DNA from: Pseudarthrobacter oxydans
GTDB lineage: Bacteria; Actinomycetota; Actinomycetes; Actinomycetales; Micrococcaceae
DNA length: 64,000 nt
Direction of reading: 5' to 3'
Assembly (NCBI RefSeq): GCF_013314975.1
Contig: NZ_JABTYH010000015.1
Span: 32,267 to 96,266 of the forward strand
Shown here one piece after another: positions 47,897-57,950 of this stretch (the stretch's first letter is position 1; every line of letters begins with the position of its first letter). Made by a program: the position numbers and the translations under genes. Below the pieces are notes generated by a model, which ran no database searches, was not told where the DNA came from, and was given only the letters and a program-made list of their open reading frames with translations.

Positions 47897-49627
47897 CTAC
47901 GGGTTGCAGGTTGGGGGCGTACCCGGCTGCTGGCCGTCCGTGCAGTCGGGCAGGGGTGACTCCAGGGTGGGCGCCGCCACCGACGAGGTGGTGGGCGCCG
48001 CGGTTGGAGCCGGAGCTGGGGCAGATGTTGTGGGTGCGGGCTCGGGCGCCACGGCGTAGGTAATCGTTACGGGTGAGCCAACTTCCACCAGGCCCGACCG
48101 CGACAGTCCGATGACGGTGTTGGGCGCAGCATTGGCATCGACCTGTGGCTCAACGCTGACATCGAGGTTGAGCGCCGAAAGTTGCGACTGGACTGTCCGG
48201 TAGTCCCTTCCGAGGTACGCCTCCGGAATCACGTTGACGGTTTCCGTCGTTGGAGTCGTGGTCGGCGTCGGCGTCGAGCGGGTCTGCGTGGGGGTGGCGG
48301 ACGGGGTTGTCCTGGTGGGGCTGGCGCTGCTCGGTGCCGCGCTGCTCGTGGTCCCCGCGGAAGTGGGGTCCTCGGAGGGGAACAGGATTCCCCGCTGGCT
48401 GAGGAAGAACCCCACCAGCGCAAACAGAAGCAGCAGGATCAGGGCGATCAGGGGCCAGGTCCAGGGACTGCGGCCCTTGCGCTGGGGCTCATCGGCGGGC
48501 TCGTCGTCGTAGGTTGTTTCTTCCGGAACCCACTTGCGCTCCGCGGCGAGGGCGTTGGCCCGGGCCAGCGTCCCCTGGGGGGCGTCGGCGTCAGCAGCTG
48601 CCCCCGCAGCGCCGGCTGCCGCTCCTGCGGCTGCACCTGCCGCACCCGCGCCAACCACTGGCAAAGCTGAAGTCCGGCTTGGGGAATCGTCGCGCTGTGC
48701 GCCGATGACGCCGGTCGGCGCCGTCGAGGTGTCCACCGGAGCCGTGATGGGGCCGGTGTCAGCGTCGAAAAGGAGCATTCCCGGGACGGCTGCGCGGGCC
48801 GCGCTGATGTCGCCGTTGCGGATGGCCTCTGCTGCCTCGGCCAGCTTGATGGCGTTCTCCGGCCGGTCCTTGGGGTCCTTGGCCAGCATGGACATCAGGA
48901 GGGCGCGGACCGGTGTGGGCAGTGATTCCGGCAGGGGTGGCGGTGCGTCATTGACCTGGGCGAGGGCAATAGCGATCTGGGATTCGCCGGAGAAGGGGCG
49001 GTGGCCGGTCAGGCACTCATAGCCGATGACGCCGAGCGCGTAGATGTCCGACGAACCGGTGGCCGTCTGGCCGGTGGCCTGCTCGGGTGCAAGATACTGT
49101 GCGGTGCCCATCACCTGGCCGGTCTGGGTGAGCGGCACCTGGTTGGCAAGCCGGGCAATGCCGAAGTCGGTGACCTTGACCCGCCCGTCAGGAGTGATCA
49201 GGAGGTTGCCTGGCTTCACGTCGCGGTGCACCAGGCCCTGCGCGTGCGCAACGGAGAGGGCACGGGCGGTCTGCGCGATGATGGACAGCGTGCGGTCCGG
49301 CGAGAGGACCTGCTCGTGTTCGATGATGCTGCTCAGCGGCTGGCCGGGGACCAGTTCCATGACCAGGTAGGCGGAACCTTCCTCCTCGCCGTAGTCGAAG
49401 ACGTTGGCGATGCCCACGTGGTTCAGGAGCGCCGTGTGGCGGGCCTCGGCGCGGAAACGCTGGAGGAACCCGGGATCGCCCGTGTACTCCTCTTTTAGCA
49501 CCTTGATCGCGACGATGCGGCCCAGGACGAGGTCTTTCGCCTTCCACACTTCACCCATGCCACCAATCGCGATCCGCGTGGTCAGCTGGAACCGCCCGCC
49601 GAGGGTGATTCCGGTTGTAGGCCTCAC
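47897..49627 (-). CDS. pknA: Ser/Thr protein kinase with one PASTA domain
   Basis: 576 residues. The kinase domain (about 10-270) shows [32 protein letters not shown] and [11 protein letters not shown] membrane helix lies near 390-408. One PASTA-like repeat begins near 463 ([18 protein letters not shown]). The tail is rich in Pro, Ala and Thr. M. tuberculosis PknA has no PASTA repeat, so a sensor domain here is notable. The GTG start overlaps the pbpA stop by 4 nt. Confidence 0.95.
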   Translation of the reverse strand: MRPTTGITLGGRFQLTTRIAIGGMGEVWKAKDLVLGRIVAIKVLKEEYTGDPGFLQRFRAEARHTALLNHVGIANVFDYGEEEGSAYLVMELVPGQPLSSIIEHEQVLSPDRTLSIIAQTARALSVAHAQGLVHRDVKPGNLLITPDGRVKVTDFGIARLANQVPLTQTGQVMGTAQYLAPEQATGQTATGSSDIYALGVIGYECLTGHRPFSGESQIAIALAQVNDAPPPLPESLPTPVRALLMSMLAKDPKDRPENAIKLAEAAEAIRNGDISAARAAVPGMLLFDADTGPITAPVDTSTAPTGVIGAQRDDSPSRTSALPVVGAGAAGAAAGAAAGAAGAAADADAPQGTLARANALAAERKWVPEETTYDDEPADEPQRKGRSPWTWPLIALILLLLFALVGFFLSQRGILFPSEDPTSAGTTSSAAPSSASPTRTTPSATPTQTRSTPTPTTTPTTETVNVIPEAYLGRDYRTVQSQLSALNLDVSVEPQVDANAAPNTVIGLSRSGLVEVGSPVTITYAVAPEPAPTTSAPAPAPTAAPTTSSVAAPTLESPLPDCTDGQQPGTPPTCNP

Positions 49628-51084
49628 TTATTCAACACCGCCTCAAAAATTCTCTTCGCGTTCGGACTGGTCAGCTGTGCTCCGGTGGTGATGTCCACGC
49701 CTTCCATGACGATCGTGACACCCACCTGCGGGTTGTTTGCGGGGGCAAAGCCGGTGAACCAGGAGTTGTTGGTTCCGTTGCCGAGCTCGGCGGTTCCGGT
49801 CTTTCCTGCCACCTGGACGCCGGGGACGGCGGCGCGGTTTGCGATACCTTCGCTGACCGCGCTTACCATCCACTCCGTAATCTGGTTGGCGATGTCCGGG
49901 GTGGTGGAGGTCCGCAACTGCTTGGGCTGCGGCTCCTCGATAACGCGGAGGTCCGGGGACCGCAGGGTCTTGATCAGGTTGGGCTGCATCTGGACGCCGT
50001 CGTTTGCGATTGCCGCGGTCATGAGCGCCACCTGCAGAGGCGTCGCCCTGACATCCTTCTGGCCGATGACGGACTGCGCCAGGCCGGGGCCGTCGAGGTC
50101 GTCAGGGAAGGTGCTCCCCCTGGCGTAGTCCAGCTTGAGCTGGTCACCCATGTCCTGGCCGAATCCAAACTTTGCCGCCTGTTCGGCGATGGCGTCCCGG
50201 CCCAGGTCCAGGGCGATGCTCGCGAAGGGGGTATTGCAGGACTGCTGGAGCGCAAAGGCGAAACTGGCCGTGTCCCGGGTATAGCAGTTGCCCCCCGCGT
50301 AGTTGGGCAGGCGGTACTCGATGCCTTCGAAGGGCAGCTCCGCAGGGTTGGGTAGTTCGCTGTCCTTGTTGTACTTCCCGGATGCCAGGGCCGCTGCGGT
50401 ACCTACCAGCTTGAACACTGAGCCGGGGGCCAGCAGTTCCCCGGTGGGTCCGCTGACGTTCGGGTTCAGGTTGATCCCGGGCACCTTGATCAGTTCATTC
50501 ATGCTGGCATCGGCTGCGGCGAGGTCCTGGGTGGCCACCAGGTTCGGGTCATAGGACGGCTTGGACACCATGGCCAGGATGGCGCCGGTCTTGGGGTTGG
50601 TGACCACAATGGAGCCGCGCTGCCCGTCCGGAATGAGGCTGTAGGCGAGTTCCTGGATCTCCGGATCGATGGTGAGTTCCACCGATGCGCCCTTGGGCTG
50701 GTTTCCGAGGAACAGTTGCCCCACACGGTCCAGGAACAGCTGGTCCGAGTTGCCGGCAAGCTCCGCTCCCATGGACTGCTCCAGGCCGGTGGCGCCGAAA
50801 TTCTGCGAGAAGTAGCCCGTGATTCCCGCGTAGGCCTCCGGCTGCGGGTATGTGCGCTGGAAGGCGCAGGTCTCCGAGCCGGTGTCCACGGACTCCGCCA
50901 CGGGGGATCCACCCACAATGATGGCGCCCCGGTCGTTGCAGAAGCTTTGCAGGACGGCGCGCTGGTTCCAGGGGTTGGCCTTGAGTTCGTCGGCCCCGAT
51001 CACCTGGACGTAGCTGATGGCTCCGAAGATGAGCGCGAACATCGCGATGGCCGCCACCCATGAATGCCGTATTGCCTGGTTCAC
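49624..51084 (-). CDS. pbpA: penicillin-binding protein 2 / PbpA
   Basis: 486 residues. A membrane anchor lies at residues 9-28. The transpeptidase domain has SVFK (SxxK), SCN in QQSCNTPFA and KTGTAELG. It lacks the long PBP dimerisation domain of FtsI-type proteins, as is usual for actinobacterial PbpA. It works with RodA, whose stop overlaps its ATG by 4 nt, to build and cross-link peptidoglycan during growth. Confidence 0.95.
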   Translation of the reverse strand: MNQAIRHSWVAAIAMFALIFGAISYVQVIGADELKANPWNQRAVLQSFCNDRGAIIVGGSPVAESVDTGSETCAFQRTYPQPEAYAGITGYFSQNFGATGLEQSMGAELAGNSDQLFLDRVGQLFLGNQPKGASVELTIDPEIQELAYSLIPDGQRGSIVVTNPKTGAILAMVSKPSYDPNLVATQDLAAADASMNELIKVPGINLNPNVSGPTGELLAPGSVFKLVGTAAALASGKYNKDSELPNPAELPFEGIEYRLPNYAGGNCYTRDTASFAFALQQSCNTPFASIALDLGRDAIAEQAAKFGFGQDMGDQLKLDYARGSTFPDDLDGPGLAQSVIGQKDVRATPLQVALMTAAIANDGVQMQPNLIKTLRSPDLRVIEEPQPKQLRTSTTPDIANQITEWMVSAVSEGIANRAAVPGVQVAGKTGTAELGNGTNNSWFTGFAPANNPQVGVTIVMEGVDITTGAQLTSPNAKRIFEAVLNK

Positions 51085-52478
51085 AGGTGTTTCACCGCCT
51101 CGGTAGGAGTATCAATGCCTGGTGCTTCCGATCCTTTGCCCGGCGGCAAGGGAGTGGTGTCCACGGGGCCGCGCGCAGTGTGCGAAATCATCAGGAGCAG
51201 GCCAACAATGATCCAGTTGGCCAGCAGGGACGAGCCACCGGCCGCCAGGAACGGCGTGGTGAGGCCCGTCAGCGGGATCAGGCGTGTGACGCCCCCGATC
51301 ACCACAAAGCACTGCAGCGCCACGGCGAAGGACAGCCCGCACGCCAGAAGTTTCCCGAATGCGTCGCGGGTGCCCAGGGCAGCCCGGAAACCACGGGTGA
51401 ACAGCAGCAGGTACATCAGGACGACGGCGAAGAGTCCGATGAGCCCCAGTTCCTCGCCCAGGGAAGCGATGATCATGTCGCTGTTGGCGAAGGGGACGAG
51501 GTCCGGGCGGCCCTGGCCCAGTCCCGTGCCGACCAAACCGCCGTTGGCCATGCCGAAAAGGCCTTGAATGATCTGCCGGCTTCCGCCGGGGAACCGGTCG
51601 TAGACCTCTGGTGTGAAGGCGTTGAGCCAGCCATCGATGCGCAGCTGCACGTGGGAGAAGACCTGGGCGGCCACGAACCCGCCGCCGGCGATGAGGGCCA
51701 GGCCTATGACAACCCAGCTGATCCGGCTGGTGGCCACGTAGATCATCACGATGAACAGGCCGAAGAACAGGATGGAGGAGCCCAGGTCCCGCTGGAAGAT
51801 GAGCACACCGATGCTGACCAGCCACGCGGTGATCATGGGGCCCATGTCCTTGAACCGCGGGAACTGCAGCGGCCCCACCTTGCGGCCCGCCAGCAGGATC
51901 AAATCGCGGTTGGAGGAAAGATAACCAGCGAAGAATATAGCCAGGGTGATCTTCGCGACCTCACCGGGCTGGAACGTCATGGGGCCTAGGCGGATCCAGA
52001 CCCGGGCGCCGAGGATTTCGCCGGCCGTGATGCCTGGGACAAGCGGCAGGATCAGGAGGAGCGCGCTGGCAGCCAGCGAAATGAAGGTGAACCGGCGGAG
52101 GACCCGGTGGTCCTTCAGGAACCAGATCACACCGATGGCCACGGCCATGGCGATAAGTGTCCACCGCAGCTGGTTGTTGCCGGTGTCGTCGCCCGGGGCG
52201 TCCAGGCGGTGGATCATGGCAAGCCCCAGGCCGTTCAGCGCCACCACGAGCGGAAGTATTACTGGATCGGCATATTTTGCGCGGAAGCGAAGGACCCCGT
52301 GGAAGACCAGGGCAGCGACGGCCAGGAGGCCGGACTGGAACCAGAAGTCGGAATCAAACGCATTCTCCCGGTCGATGCCCACCAGCATGTTGGCGCCGAT
52401 GCCGACGGCGAGGGCAAGCAGGAGCAGCGCGAGTTCAACGTTGCGGCGCGGTTTGGGCATGGTGCTGAGCTGGCTCAT
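51081..52478 (-). CDS. rodA: RodA/FtsW peptidoglycan glycosyltransferase
   Basis: 465 residues with about ten membrane helices. The SEDS-family signature appears in RDLGSSILFFGLF (the catalytic Asp region) and in NLSDMIIAS-like ANSDMIIASLGEELGLIGL near residue 350. It polymerises lipid II into glycan strands together with PbpA. The start overlaps the pstP stop by 4 nt. Confidence 0.95.
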   Translation of the reverse strand: MSQLSTMPKPRRNVELALLLLALAVGIGANMLVGIDRENAFDSDFWFQSGLLAVAALVFHGVLRFRAKYADPVILPLVVALNGLGLAMIHRLDAPGDDTGNNQLRWTLIAMAVAIGVIWFLKDHRVLRRFTFISLAASALLLILPLVPGITAGEILGARVWIRLGPMTFQPGEVAKITLAIFFAGYLSSNRDLILLAGRKVGPLQFPRFKDMGPMITAWLVSIGVLIFQRDLGSSILFFGLFIVMIYVATSRISWVVIGLALIAGGGFVAAQVFSHVQLRIDGWLNAFTPEVYDRFPGGSRQIIQGLFGMANGGLVGTGLGQGRPDLVPFANSDMIIASLGEELGLIGLFAVVLMYLLLFTRGFRAALGTRDAFGKLLACGLSFAVALQCFVVIGGVTRLIPLTGLTTPFLAAGGSSLLANWIIVGLLLMISHTARGPVDTTPLPPGKGSEAPGIDTPTEAVKHL

Positions 52479-54130
52479 TGGACCGCCTCGCAGGTGACGG
52501 AGGGGCTGGGCGTTGGGGACGGACCGGCTGCCGCTGGAGAAGCGTCCGGGGCCGGTGCAGCGGCAGCGGAGGCCGTGGGCGCCGGGGCAGGGGTGGATGC
52601 TGCCGGGGAGGGAGAAGGCGTGGGGCAGTCCTGTTCAGGAGACGTGGTTCCGGTGAGCTCAAGGTTCTTGACGATGCGCTGGGCGTCGTACAGGTCGTTG
52701 GCAGGAACGGTCTGGCGTACGCGCTGCTGGGAGAAGGGCGGCAGGGAATCCATCCGGATCTCCGTGACGGTCTCCAGGCTGGACAGTCCGATGGGTCCGA
52801 GGCGCTGGGAAACCCCGTTGTAGATGGCCACCCGTGAATCGAATTCGCCAACGTAGTACCGGGTCTGCGTCCAGGCATAACCCAGCCACAGGCCAATCGT
52901 CAGTGCCAACAGCACCGAAGCGGCGATGGTCCAGGTGACCCACCTGCGCGGTTTGGCCGGTGCCAGGGTGTCCTCAGCGTCGTTGCCGGGCTGTTCGGCC
53001 CTGTGGGTCAGGAGGGTTGCAGCCCTGCGCGCCACGGTGCGCCCCGCGATGGTGGGGATGGAACCGGACTCTGCGGCCGCCGCGGCAGCCCCCACAAGTT
53101 CGTGCGGCCGTGACGCCAGCTCCTCCCGGAGGACTTCGGCGGACAGATGCTCGCCCAGGTGCGGGTCGGTGGCGCCTGACTGCACGGACGGAGCGCCGTC
53201 GGCGTCCTTGGAGTCTCCCGGGTCCTCCGCTTCTTTTGAGTCAGGGTCCCCGGCGGCGTTACTGGCCGCCGGTGGGGTGTCTTTCCGCGCTGCCGCGGCA
53301 ACGGCCAAGGCAGCATTCGTGGAAGGAATGACTTCGACGGCGGCTGTACTGACGTCGTCGGGCGTTTCTTCGACGATTTCCACCATGATTACGGTGACGT
53401 TGTCCGGGGAACCGGCTTCGAGGGTCAGGTCCACCAGGGTTTCCACGCACTCGCGGAGGTCCTTGGTTTCCCGTACCGTCCGTTCCACGGCGTGGCCCGC
53501 AACGTAGTTGAGGCCGTCGGAGCAGAGCAGCCAGCGGTCGCCCGGCCGTACGTCCAGGGTGTCAAGATCAAGTTCGGGACTGGCGTCGACATCGCCCAGC
53601 ACCCGCATCAGGACGTTCTTGTGCGGATGGCTCTCGGCTTCCTCCGGGCGGAGCCTGCCTTCGTCGATGAGCCGCTGGACGAACGTGTGATCCACGCTCA
53701 CCTGTTTGAACTCGCCGTCGCGCAGGCGGTAGGCCCGGGAATCGCCGATGTGCGCGAAGTGGAGCTTTCCCTCGGCCAGCAGGAGGGCGGTGACGGTGGT
53801 GCCCATTCCCGCGAGCTTCGGGTTCTGGTGCACCAGTTCGGACAGCAGGGAATTCGCGGTCTGGATTTCGTCGGCAAGGACCGTGCCGGCGTCGCCGTGA
53901 TAGCCGCCGCGGTCCAGGTGGATCATGTCCAGGACGGTGGCGGCGGAGGCAACATCGCCGCCTGCGTGGCCGCCCATTCCGTCCGCGACGACGGCGAGGT
54001 GCCGGCCTGCGTAGGCGGAATCGTCATTCTTGGAGCGGATGCGCCCGACGTCGGAGCGCGCGGCGAAGCGCATGATGAGGGGCCGCTGCGGGGGCTGGTG
54101 CCCGTTTGCGGGGGATTGCGTGGCGGCCAC
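52475..54130 (-). CDS. pstP: PP2C-type Ser/Thr phosphatase
   Basis: 551 residues. The PP2C domain (about 20-255) has RSKNDDSAY, VADGMGGHAGGD, GDSRAYRLRDG, LCSDGLN and the metal-binding DNVTVIMV. A long Ala/Asp/Glu linker follows, then a membrane helix near 393-415 and an extracellular region ending in a Pro/Ala-rich tail. It dephosphorylates PknA, PknB and their targets. The start is 2 bp beyond the end of fhaB. Confidence 0.95.
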   Translation of the reverse strand: MAATQSPANGHQPPQRPLIMRFAARSDVGRIRSKNDDSAYAGRHLAVVADGMGGHAGGDVASAATVLDMIHLDRGGYHGDAGTVLADEIQTANSLLSELVHQNPKLAGMGTTVTALLLAEGKLHFAHIGDSRAYRLRDGEFKQVSVDHTFVQRLIDEGRLRPEEAESHPHKNVLMRVLGDVDASPELDLDTLDVRPGDRWLLCSDGLNYVAGHAVERTVRETKDLRECVETLVDLTLEAGSPDNVTVIMVEIVEETPDDVSTAAVEVIPSTNAALAVAAAARKDTPPAASNAAGDPDSKEAEDPGDSKDADGAPSVQSGATDPHLGEHLSAEVLREELASRPHELVGAAAAAAESGSIPTIAGRTVARRAATLLTHRAEQPGNDAEDTLAPAKPRRWVTWTIAASVLLALTIGLWLGYAWTQTRYYVGEFDSRVAIYNGVSQRLGPIGLSSLETVTEIRMDSLPPFSQQRVRQTVPANDLYDAQRIVKNLELTGTTSPEQDCPTPSPSPAASTPAPAPTASAAAAPAPDASPAAAGPSPTPSPSVTCEAVQ

Positions 54131-54132
54131 GG

Positions 54133-54615
54133 CTATGGCCTCAATTCGATGACCGTCTTGCCGATTCTCACGGGTACCCCTGGCTCAACCGGCAGGGCAC
54201 GGGTAAGTTGCTGGTCCGCCAGGTACGTTCCGTTCGTTGAACCGAGATCCTCGATGAACCAGCGGCTGCCCTGGGGGAACAGCCGTGCATGGCGGCCGGA
54301 GGCGTAGTCGTCCTCCAGGACCAGCGTGGCCTCCTGGGCCCGTCCCAGGAGGATGGGGCTGGCGGCAAGCGGAAGGGTGGTTCCCTTCAGCGGTCCCTCG
54401 ATGACTACCAGCTGGTGGGCCTGCTGCTTCACCGGCTGCGGGGCGGCCTCCGCCAGGCCCGGGTTCTTGCGGACCTGGCGTTGGGTCGGGGCGCCGGACG
54501 CTGCCTTGCGCCCCACCATGAGGTCCCTCCGCATCGCGGAGACGATGCTGAAAATCAGCACCCAGAGGAGCAGGAGGAAGCCAAAGCGCAGGGCCGTGAT
54601 GGTCAGGTCGCTCAT
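54133..54615 (-). CDS. fhaB: FHA-domain protein FhaB (FipA)
   Basis: 160 residues. A membrane helix lies at residues 8-28, then a short linker and the FHA domain, with LGRAQEATLVL, the SGRHA phosphothreonine contact and GSTNGTYL. FhaB binds phosphorylated partners of PknA/PknB at division sites. The start overlaps the fhaA stop by 4 nt. Confidence 0.93.
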   Translation of the reverse strand: MSDLTITALRFGFLLLLWVLIFSIVSAMRRDLMVGRKAASGAPTQRQVRKNPGLAEAAPQPVKQQAHQLVVIEGPLKGTTLPLAASPILLGRAQEATLVLEDDYASGRHARLFPQGSRWFIEDLGSTNGTYLADQQLTRALPVEPGVPVRIGKTVIELRP

Positions 54616-55355
54616 GCGCGGCCGCCAGGACCGGCAGGCAGAAGGCGGAAGATGATTTTCGTCCGTCCCATAGTGATGGTGGAGCCGTCAGTGAGCTCGG
54701 TGCTCCCTGACACCTTCTGCCCGTTGACGTAGCTGCCGTTGGTGGAGCCCATGTCCACTGCGCTGGTCACGCCGTTGGCCGTGCGGATTTCCAGGTGGCG
54801 GCGCGAAACGCCGGTGTCCTCGACGTGGATGTCGGCATCGGAAGACCTGCCCAGCACGATGGACGGCGCGTTGAGGGAATAGCGCTGCCCGTCGATGTCC
54901 AGGACGGGCTGGAGCCGGACCGGCTGCCGGCTGGGAGCGGCCGGTACGTTGGAGCGCGCGGGGGCACCAGCCGGGGAACCCTGGGACTTCTCGGTGGAGG
55001 AGAGGATTTCAAAGTCGCCGGCGCGCAGGTCCGTGTCCCGGCGGAAGGAAATCCGCACCGAACCCTGAAGCGTGTAGCCCTGGCTGCGGACGTGGTTGAT
55101 CACCACATCGCAGAGTTCTTCGGCCAGCGGGGTGCCCCATTCCTGGGCCCTCTTGAAGTCGTCTTCACTGAGCTGGACGTCGAAAACGTTGGGCGCCAGT
55201 GTGCGGCCGGCAGAGACCGTCAGGGCCTTGTGGTCCACCTCGCGGCGCAGGCGGCTGGCGATTTCCACAGGCTCAACCTGGGCGCGGGAGCCGGTGGAGA
55301 AGACGCCCCGGACAGCCTTTTCAATGCCGCGTTCAACTTTGTCCAGCAGACCCAT
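54612..55355 (-). CDS. fhaA: FHA-domain protein FhaA with DUF3662
   Basis: 247 residues. The N-terminal DUF3662 domain (about 1-120) begins MGLLDKVERGIEKAVRGVF. A linker follows, and the C-terminal FHA domain has VLGRSSDADI, VSRRHLEI and GSTNGSYVNG. In mycobacteria FhaA binds the phosphorylated pseudokinase domain of MviN and restrains peptidoglycan synthesis. The matching partner here is the separate protein at 11535-13112. GGAGAAG precedes the ATG at 55355. It is the first gene of the cluster. Confidence 0.93.
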   Translation of the reverse strand: MGLLDKVERGIEKAVRGVFSTGSRAQVEPVEIASRLRREVDHKALTVSAGRTLAPNVFDVQLSEDDFKRAQEWGTPLAEELCDVVINHVRSQGYTLQGSVRISFRRDTDLRAGDFEILSSTEKSQGSPAGAPARSNVPAAPSRQPVRLQPVLDIDGQRYSLNAPSIVLGRSSDADIHVEDTGVSRRHLEIRTANGVTSAVDMGSTNGSYVNGQKVSGSTELTDGSTITMGRTKIIFRLLPAGPGGRA

Positions 55356-55730
55356 GATTCTTCTCCTTTCCCCCCGGCTGCGGGGCAGTTTCCGTTCCGG
55401 AACTTCACCCGCCGTGCAGTTCACAACTCAGGAGCGTGCGCGCGTGCGGCAGCCACTCCTACATCCGATACTACTGGGCAGGCCTGTGAATGACCTTAAT
55501 CAACAACGGCCCGCCGCCTGCAAAAGTTCACTCCACTGCCGCAGCCGTGCCGGATCCGGCGCCTGTTCCGCCCCCTTGCCGGGGCCCGAACCAGCGGGTC
55601 CCGCCGGGGCCGGGCAGGCGCACGGGAGCCCAATTGGTAATTTCCGTCCACTGTCCGTTATGCTTGATCTCGCTGCTTTTACAAGGTTGCGGATCCGGGA
55701 AACCGGCCGTGGCTGGGTGAAAGAAGTTGC

Positions 55731-55813
55731 GCGCGAGTGGCGGAACGGCAGACGCGCTGGCTTCAGGTGCCAGTATCCGAAAGGGTGTGGGGGTTCAAAT
55801 CCCCCCTCGCGCA
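55731..55813 (+). tRNA. tRNA-Leu (CAG)
   Basis: An 83-nt class II tRNA. The acceptor stem is GCGCGAG/CTCGCGC, and the anticodon arm CTGGC-TTCAGGT-GCCAG carries CAG. A long variable arm (ATCCGAAAGGGT region) is present, and the T arm is GGGGG-TTCAAAT-CCCCC. No CCA is encoded. The 375-bp gap before it shows no gene; the promoter was not assigned with confidence. Confidence 0.96.
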
Positions 55814-55823
55814 CGCAAACAGG

Positions 55824-55854
55824 AAGAGCCCCGGTCTTAGGACCGGGGCTCTTT
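55824..55854 (+). terminator. intrinsic terminator after tRNA-Leu
   Basis: AAGAGCCCCGGTC and GACCGGGGCTCTT pair perfectly around a TTAG loop and are followed by TTGCG. Confidence 0.93.
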
Positions 55855-56009
55855 TGCGTTCCCAGAGTTTGGGTAAAGCCGGTTGCACCGCTGTGTGGAC
55901 TTTTCACCCCGGGGTTACGGGGTGTTGTGTCCAGACCCGGGTGCCTTAAGGCCCGGTTCGACGACGGGAGCCCGGCTTGGTGCCACGCGGCGGCGATAGT
56001 TCGCGGACG

Positions 56010-56708
56010 CTAGGGACGCGCCGATGCCTTGAACCGGCGTCGTGAATTCGCCAGGTGGCTGCGCATGGCAGCAGCGGCAGCGGCCTCATCCCCGTCCGCG
56101 ATGGCCTCAGAGATGGACCGGTGTTCCTGCACCACCTGGTCAAAGTGGTCCCGGGCGTAGTGTTCGACGCCGGTCATCAGCCGGGTGCGCGGCATCGCGA
56201 TCATCGTCTGGCCCAGCGCCGCGAGGCAGTCCGAGTAATACGGGTTGCCGGACGCGGCGGCTACGGCCCGGTGGAACTCAAAGTCCGACTTCATGGCGTG
56301 GGCCGGGTGCCCTGCGCTGGCGGTGAACTCCTCCAGCGCTGCGGTGACGGCCCGCAGCTGCCGCTCTGTGTGGTTGCGCGCTGCCAGCGCTGCGGCCTCC
56401 GCTTCGACCCCCATGCGGAACTCCAGCAGGTGCAGCCGGTCCTCCATGGTGGCCACCGGACGCGCCCCCGGAGCAGGGGAGGGTCCGTCCGACGGCGGGG
56501 TGAGGGCAAAGCTGCCCCGTCCCCGTTCGGTTTCCACAAGTCCTTCGGCCTGCAGCCGGGTCAGCGCGGCACGCACCACGGTACGGCTGACGCCAAAGTC
56601 GCTGATCAGGGTGTTTTCGCTGGGGAGCTTCTCGCCCGGCTGGATGACGCCGTCGACGATGCGGGTGCGAAGGTCAGCGGCGAGGTCCGCGGTGAGGTTC
56701 CGGCTCAT
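56010..56708 (-). CDS. GntR-family regulator, FadR (FCD) subfamily
   Basis: 232 residues. The winged helix (about 10-75) has PGEKLPSENTLISDFGVSR and VVRAALTRLQAEGLVE. The FCD ligand domain shows the metal-binding pattern with Asp in KSDFEFHRAV and later His residues in EHRSISEAI and SHLANS. It lies 10 bp after the galactarate dehydratase gene, in the same transcript. It probably represses this operon through the operator at 57907-57921 until a sugar acid is present. Confidence 0.9.
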   Translation of the reverse strand: MSRNLTADLAADLRTRIVDGVIQPGEKLPSENTLISDFGVSRTVVRAALTRLQAEGLVETERGRGSFALTPPSDGPSPAPGARPVATMEDRLHLLEFRMGVEAEAAALAARNHTERQLRAVTAALEEFTASAGHPAHAMKSDFEFHRAVAAASGNPYYSDCLAALGQTMIAMPRTRLMTGVEHYARDHFDQVVQEHRSISEAIADGDEAAAAAAMRSHLANSRRRFKASARP

Positions 56709-56718
56709 GGCAACTAGG

Positions 56719-57846
56719 TTACGCGCCGAACTCCACTGATTCGGTGGTCCAGGCGCGCGCCTGGTCGCTCAGGGTGATGCCCAGGCCGGGACGGTCCGGG
56801 ACGATCATCCGGCCGTTCTTGGTTTCGAGGCGTTCGTTGAACAGCGGATCGAGCCAGTCGAAATGCTCTACCCAGGGCTCGCGCGGGTAGGCAGCGGCCA
56901 GGTGCAGGTGGATCTCCATGGCGAAATGCGGGGCCAGGCCCAGGCCGCGCTCGTCCGCCAGGGCGGCGAGGCGCAGGAACTGGGTAATTCCGCCCACCCG
57001 GGGCGCATCCGGCTGGATGATGTCGCAGCTGTTCGCGCTGATGAGGCCCTTGTGTTCGGCCACGGAGGCGAGCATCTCCCCGGTGGCGATGGGAGTGTCC
57101 AGGACCTGCGCCAGGTGCGCGTGGCCCTCGAAGTCGTAGGCGTCCAGGGGCTCTTCGATCCAGATGAGGTTGAACTCCTCGAGCTGGCGTCCCATGCGCA
57201 GGGCGGTGGCGCGGTCCCACTGCTGGTTGGCGTCCACCATCAGTGGGACGTCCCAGCCAATGTGCTCGCGGATCCCGGCGACACGGCGGAGGTCCTCCTT
57301 GCTGTCCGGCAGGCCGACCTTGATCTTGATGCCGCCGATGCCCTCCTCCAGCGACTGCGTGGCGCGTGCCTTGACTTCCTCGAGGCTGGCGTTGAGGAAT
57401 CCGCCGGAGGTGTTGTAGGTCTGCACGGAGTCGCGGTACGCGCCCAGGAACTTGGCCAGGGGCAGGCCGGCCCGCTTGGCTTTGAGGTCGTAGAGGGCAA
57501 TGTCGATTGCGGCAAGGGCCTGCGTGGCCACCCCGGAGCGGCCTACCGACGCTCCGGCCCACAGCAGCTTGGTGTAGATCTTCGCGATGTCATTGGGGTC
57601 CTCGCCGATGATGCCCCCGGCGACCTCCCTGGCATGTGCGTACTGTGCCGGACCGCCGGCGCGCTTGGAGTAGCTGAAGCCGACGCCGGTGTGCCCCAGT
57701 TCCGTGGTGATCTCGGCGAAGAGGAAAACGACCTCGGTCATGGGCTTCTGCCGGCCCGTGAAGACCTTAGCGTCGCTGATGGGAACGGCGAGGGGCAGGC
57801 GGGCGGTGGACAGCTTGACGTGCCGGATCAGGTCGACGGTACTCAC
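56719..57846 (-). CDS. L-talarate/galactarate dehydratase (enolase superfamily)
   Basis: 375 residues. Long stretches match the Salmonella TalrD/GalrD enzyme as I recall it: SDAKVFTGRQKP, GVGFSYSKRAGG, TKLLWAGASVGRSG and IQPDAPRVGGI. Acid/base residues are the K-x-K of GGIKIKVG and the His of LAPHFAMEIHLHL. The metal ligands are Asp in MVDANQQWDR, Glu in WIEEPLD and Glu in TGEML. It dehydrates galactarate or talarate to a keto-deoxy acid. It starts with GTG, after AAGGAG. No further catabolic genes are adjacent. Confidence 0.88.
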   Translation of the reverse strand: MSTVDLIRHVKLSTARLPLAVPISDAKVFTGRQKPMTEVVFLFAEITTELGHTGVGFSYSKRAGGPAQYAHAREVAGGIIGEDPNDIAKIYTKLLWAGASVGRSGVATQALAAIDIALYDLKAKRAGLPLAKFLGAYRDSVQTYNTSGGFLNASLEEVKARATQSLEEGIGGIKIKVGLPDSKEDLRRVAGIREHIGWDVPLMVDANQQWDRATALRMGRQLEEFNLIWIEEPLDAYDFEGHAHLAQVLDTPIATGEMLASVAEHKGLISANSCDIIQPDAPRVGGITQFLRLAALADERGLGLAPHFAMEIHLHLAAAYPREPWVEHFDWLDPLFNERLETKNGRMIVPDRPGLGITLSDQARAWTTESVEFGA

Positions 57847-57890
57847 GGGTTCTCCTTCGGGCGGGACCGGGCTCCTTCGCCCGCCCTCTT

Positions 57891-57921
57891 AGGATATAAG
57901 TAGGGTACTTGTATTACAAGT
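57891..57921 (-). promoter_or_regulatory. promoter with FadR-type operator
   Basis: On the minus strand, TTGTAA (-35) and TATCCT (-10, 57896-57891) are spaced by 17 bp. The palindrome ACTTGT-ATT-ACAAGT (57907-57921) overlaps the -35 and contains TTGTATTACAA, which fits the TnGTnnnACnA pattern of FadR-subfamily operators. It controls the dehydratase-GntR operon. Confidence 0.65.
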
Positions 57922-57950
57922 GGCGCCAGGTCTGTCGTGAGGAAGCTGGA

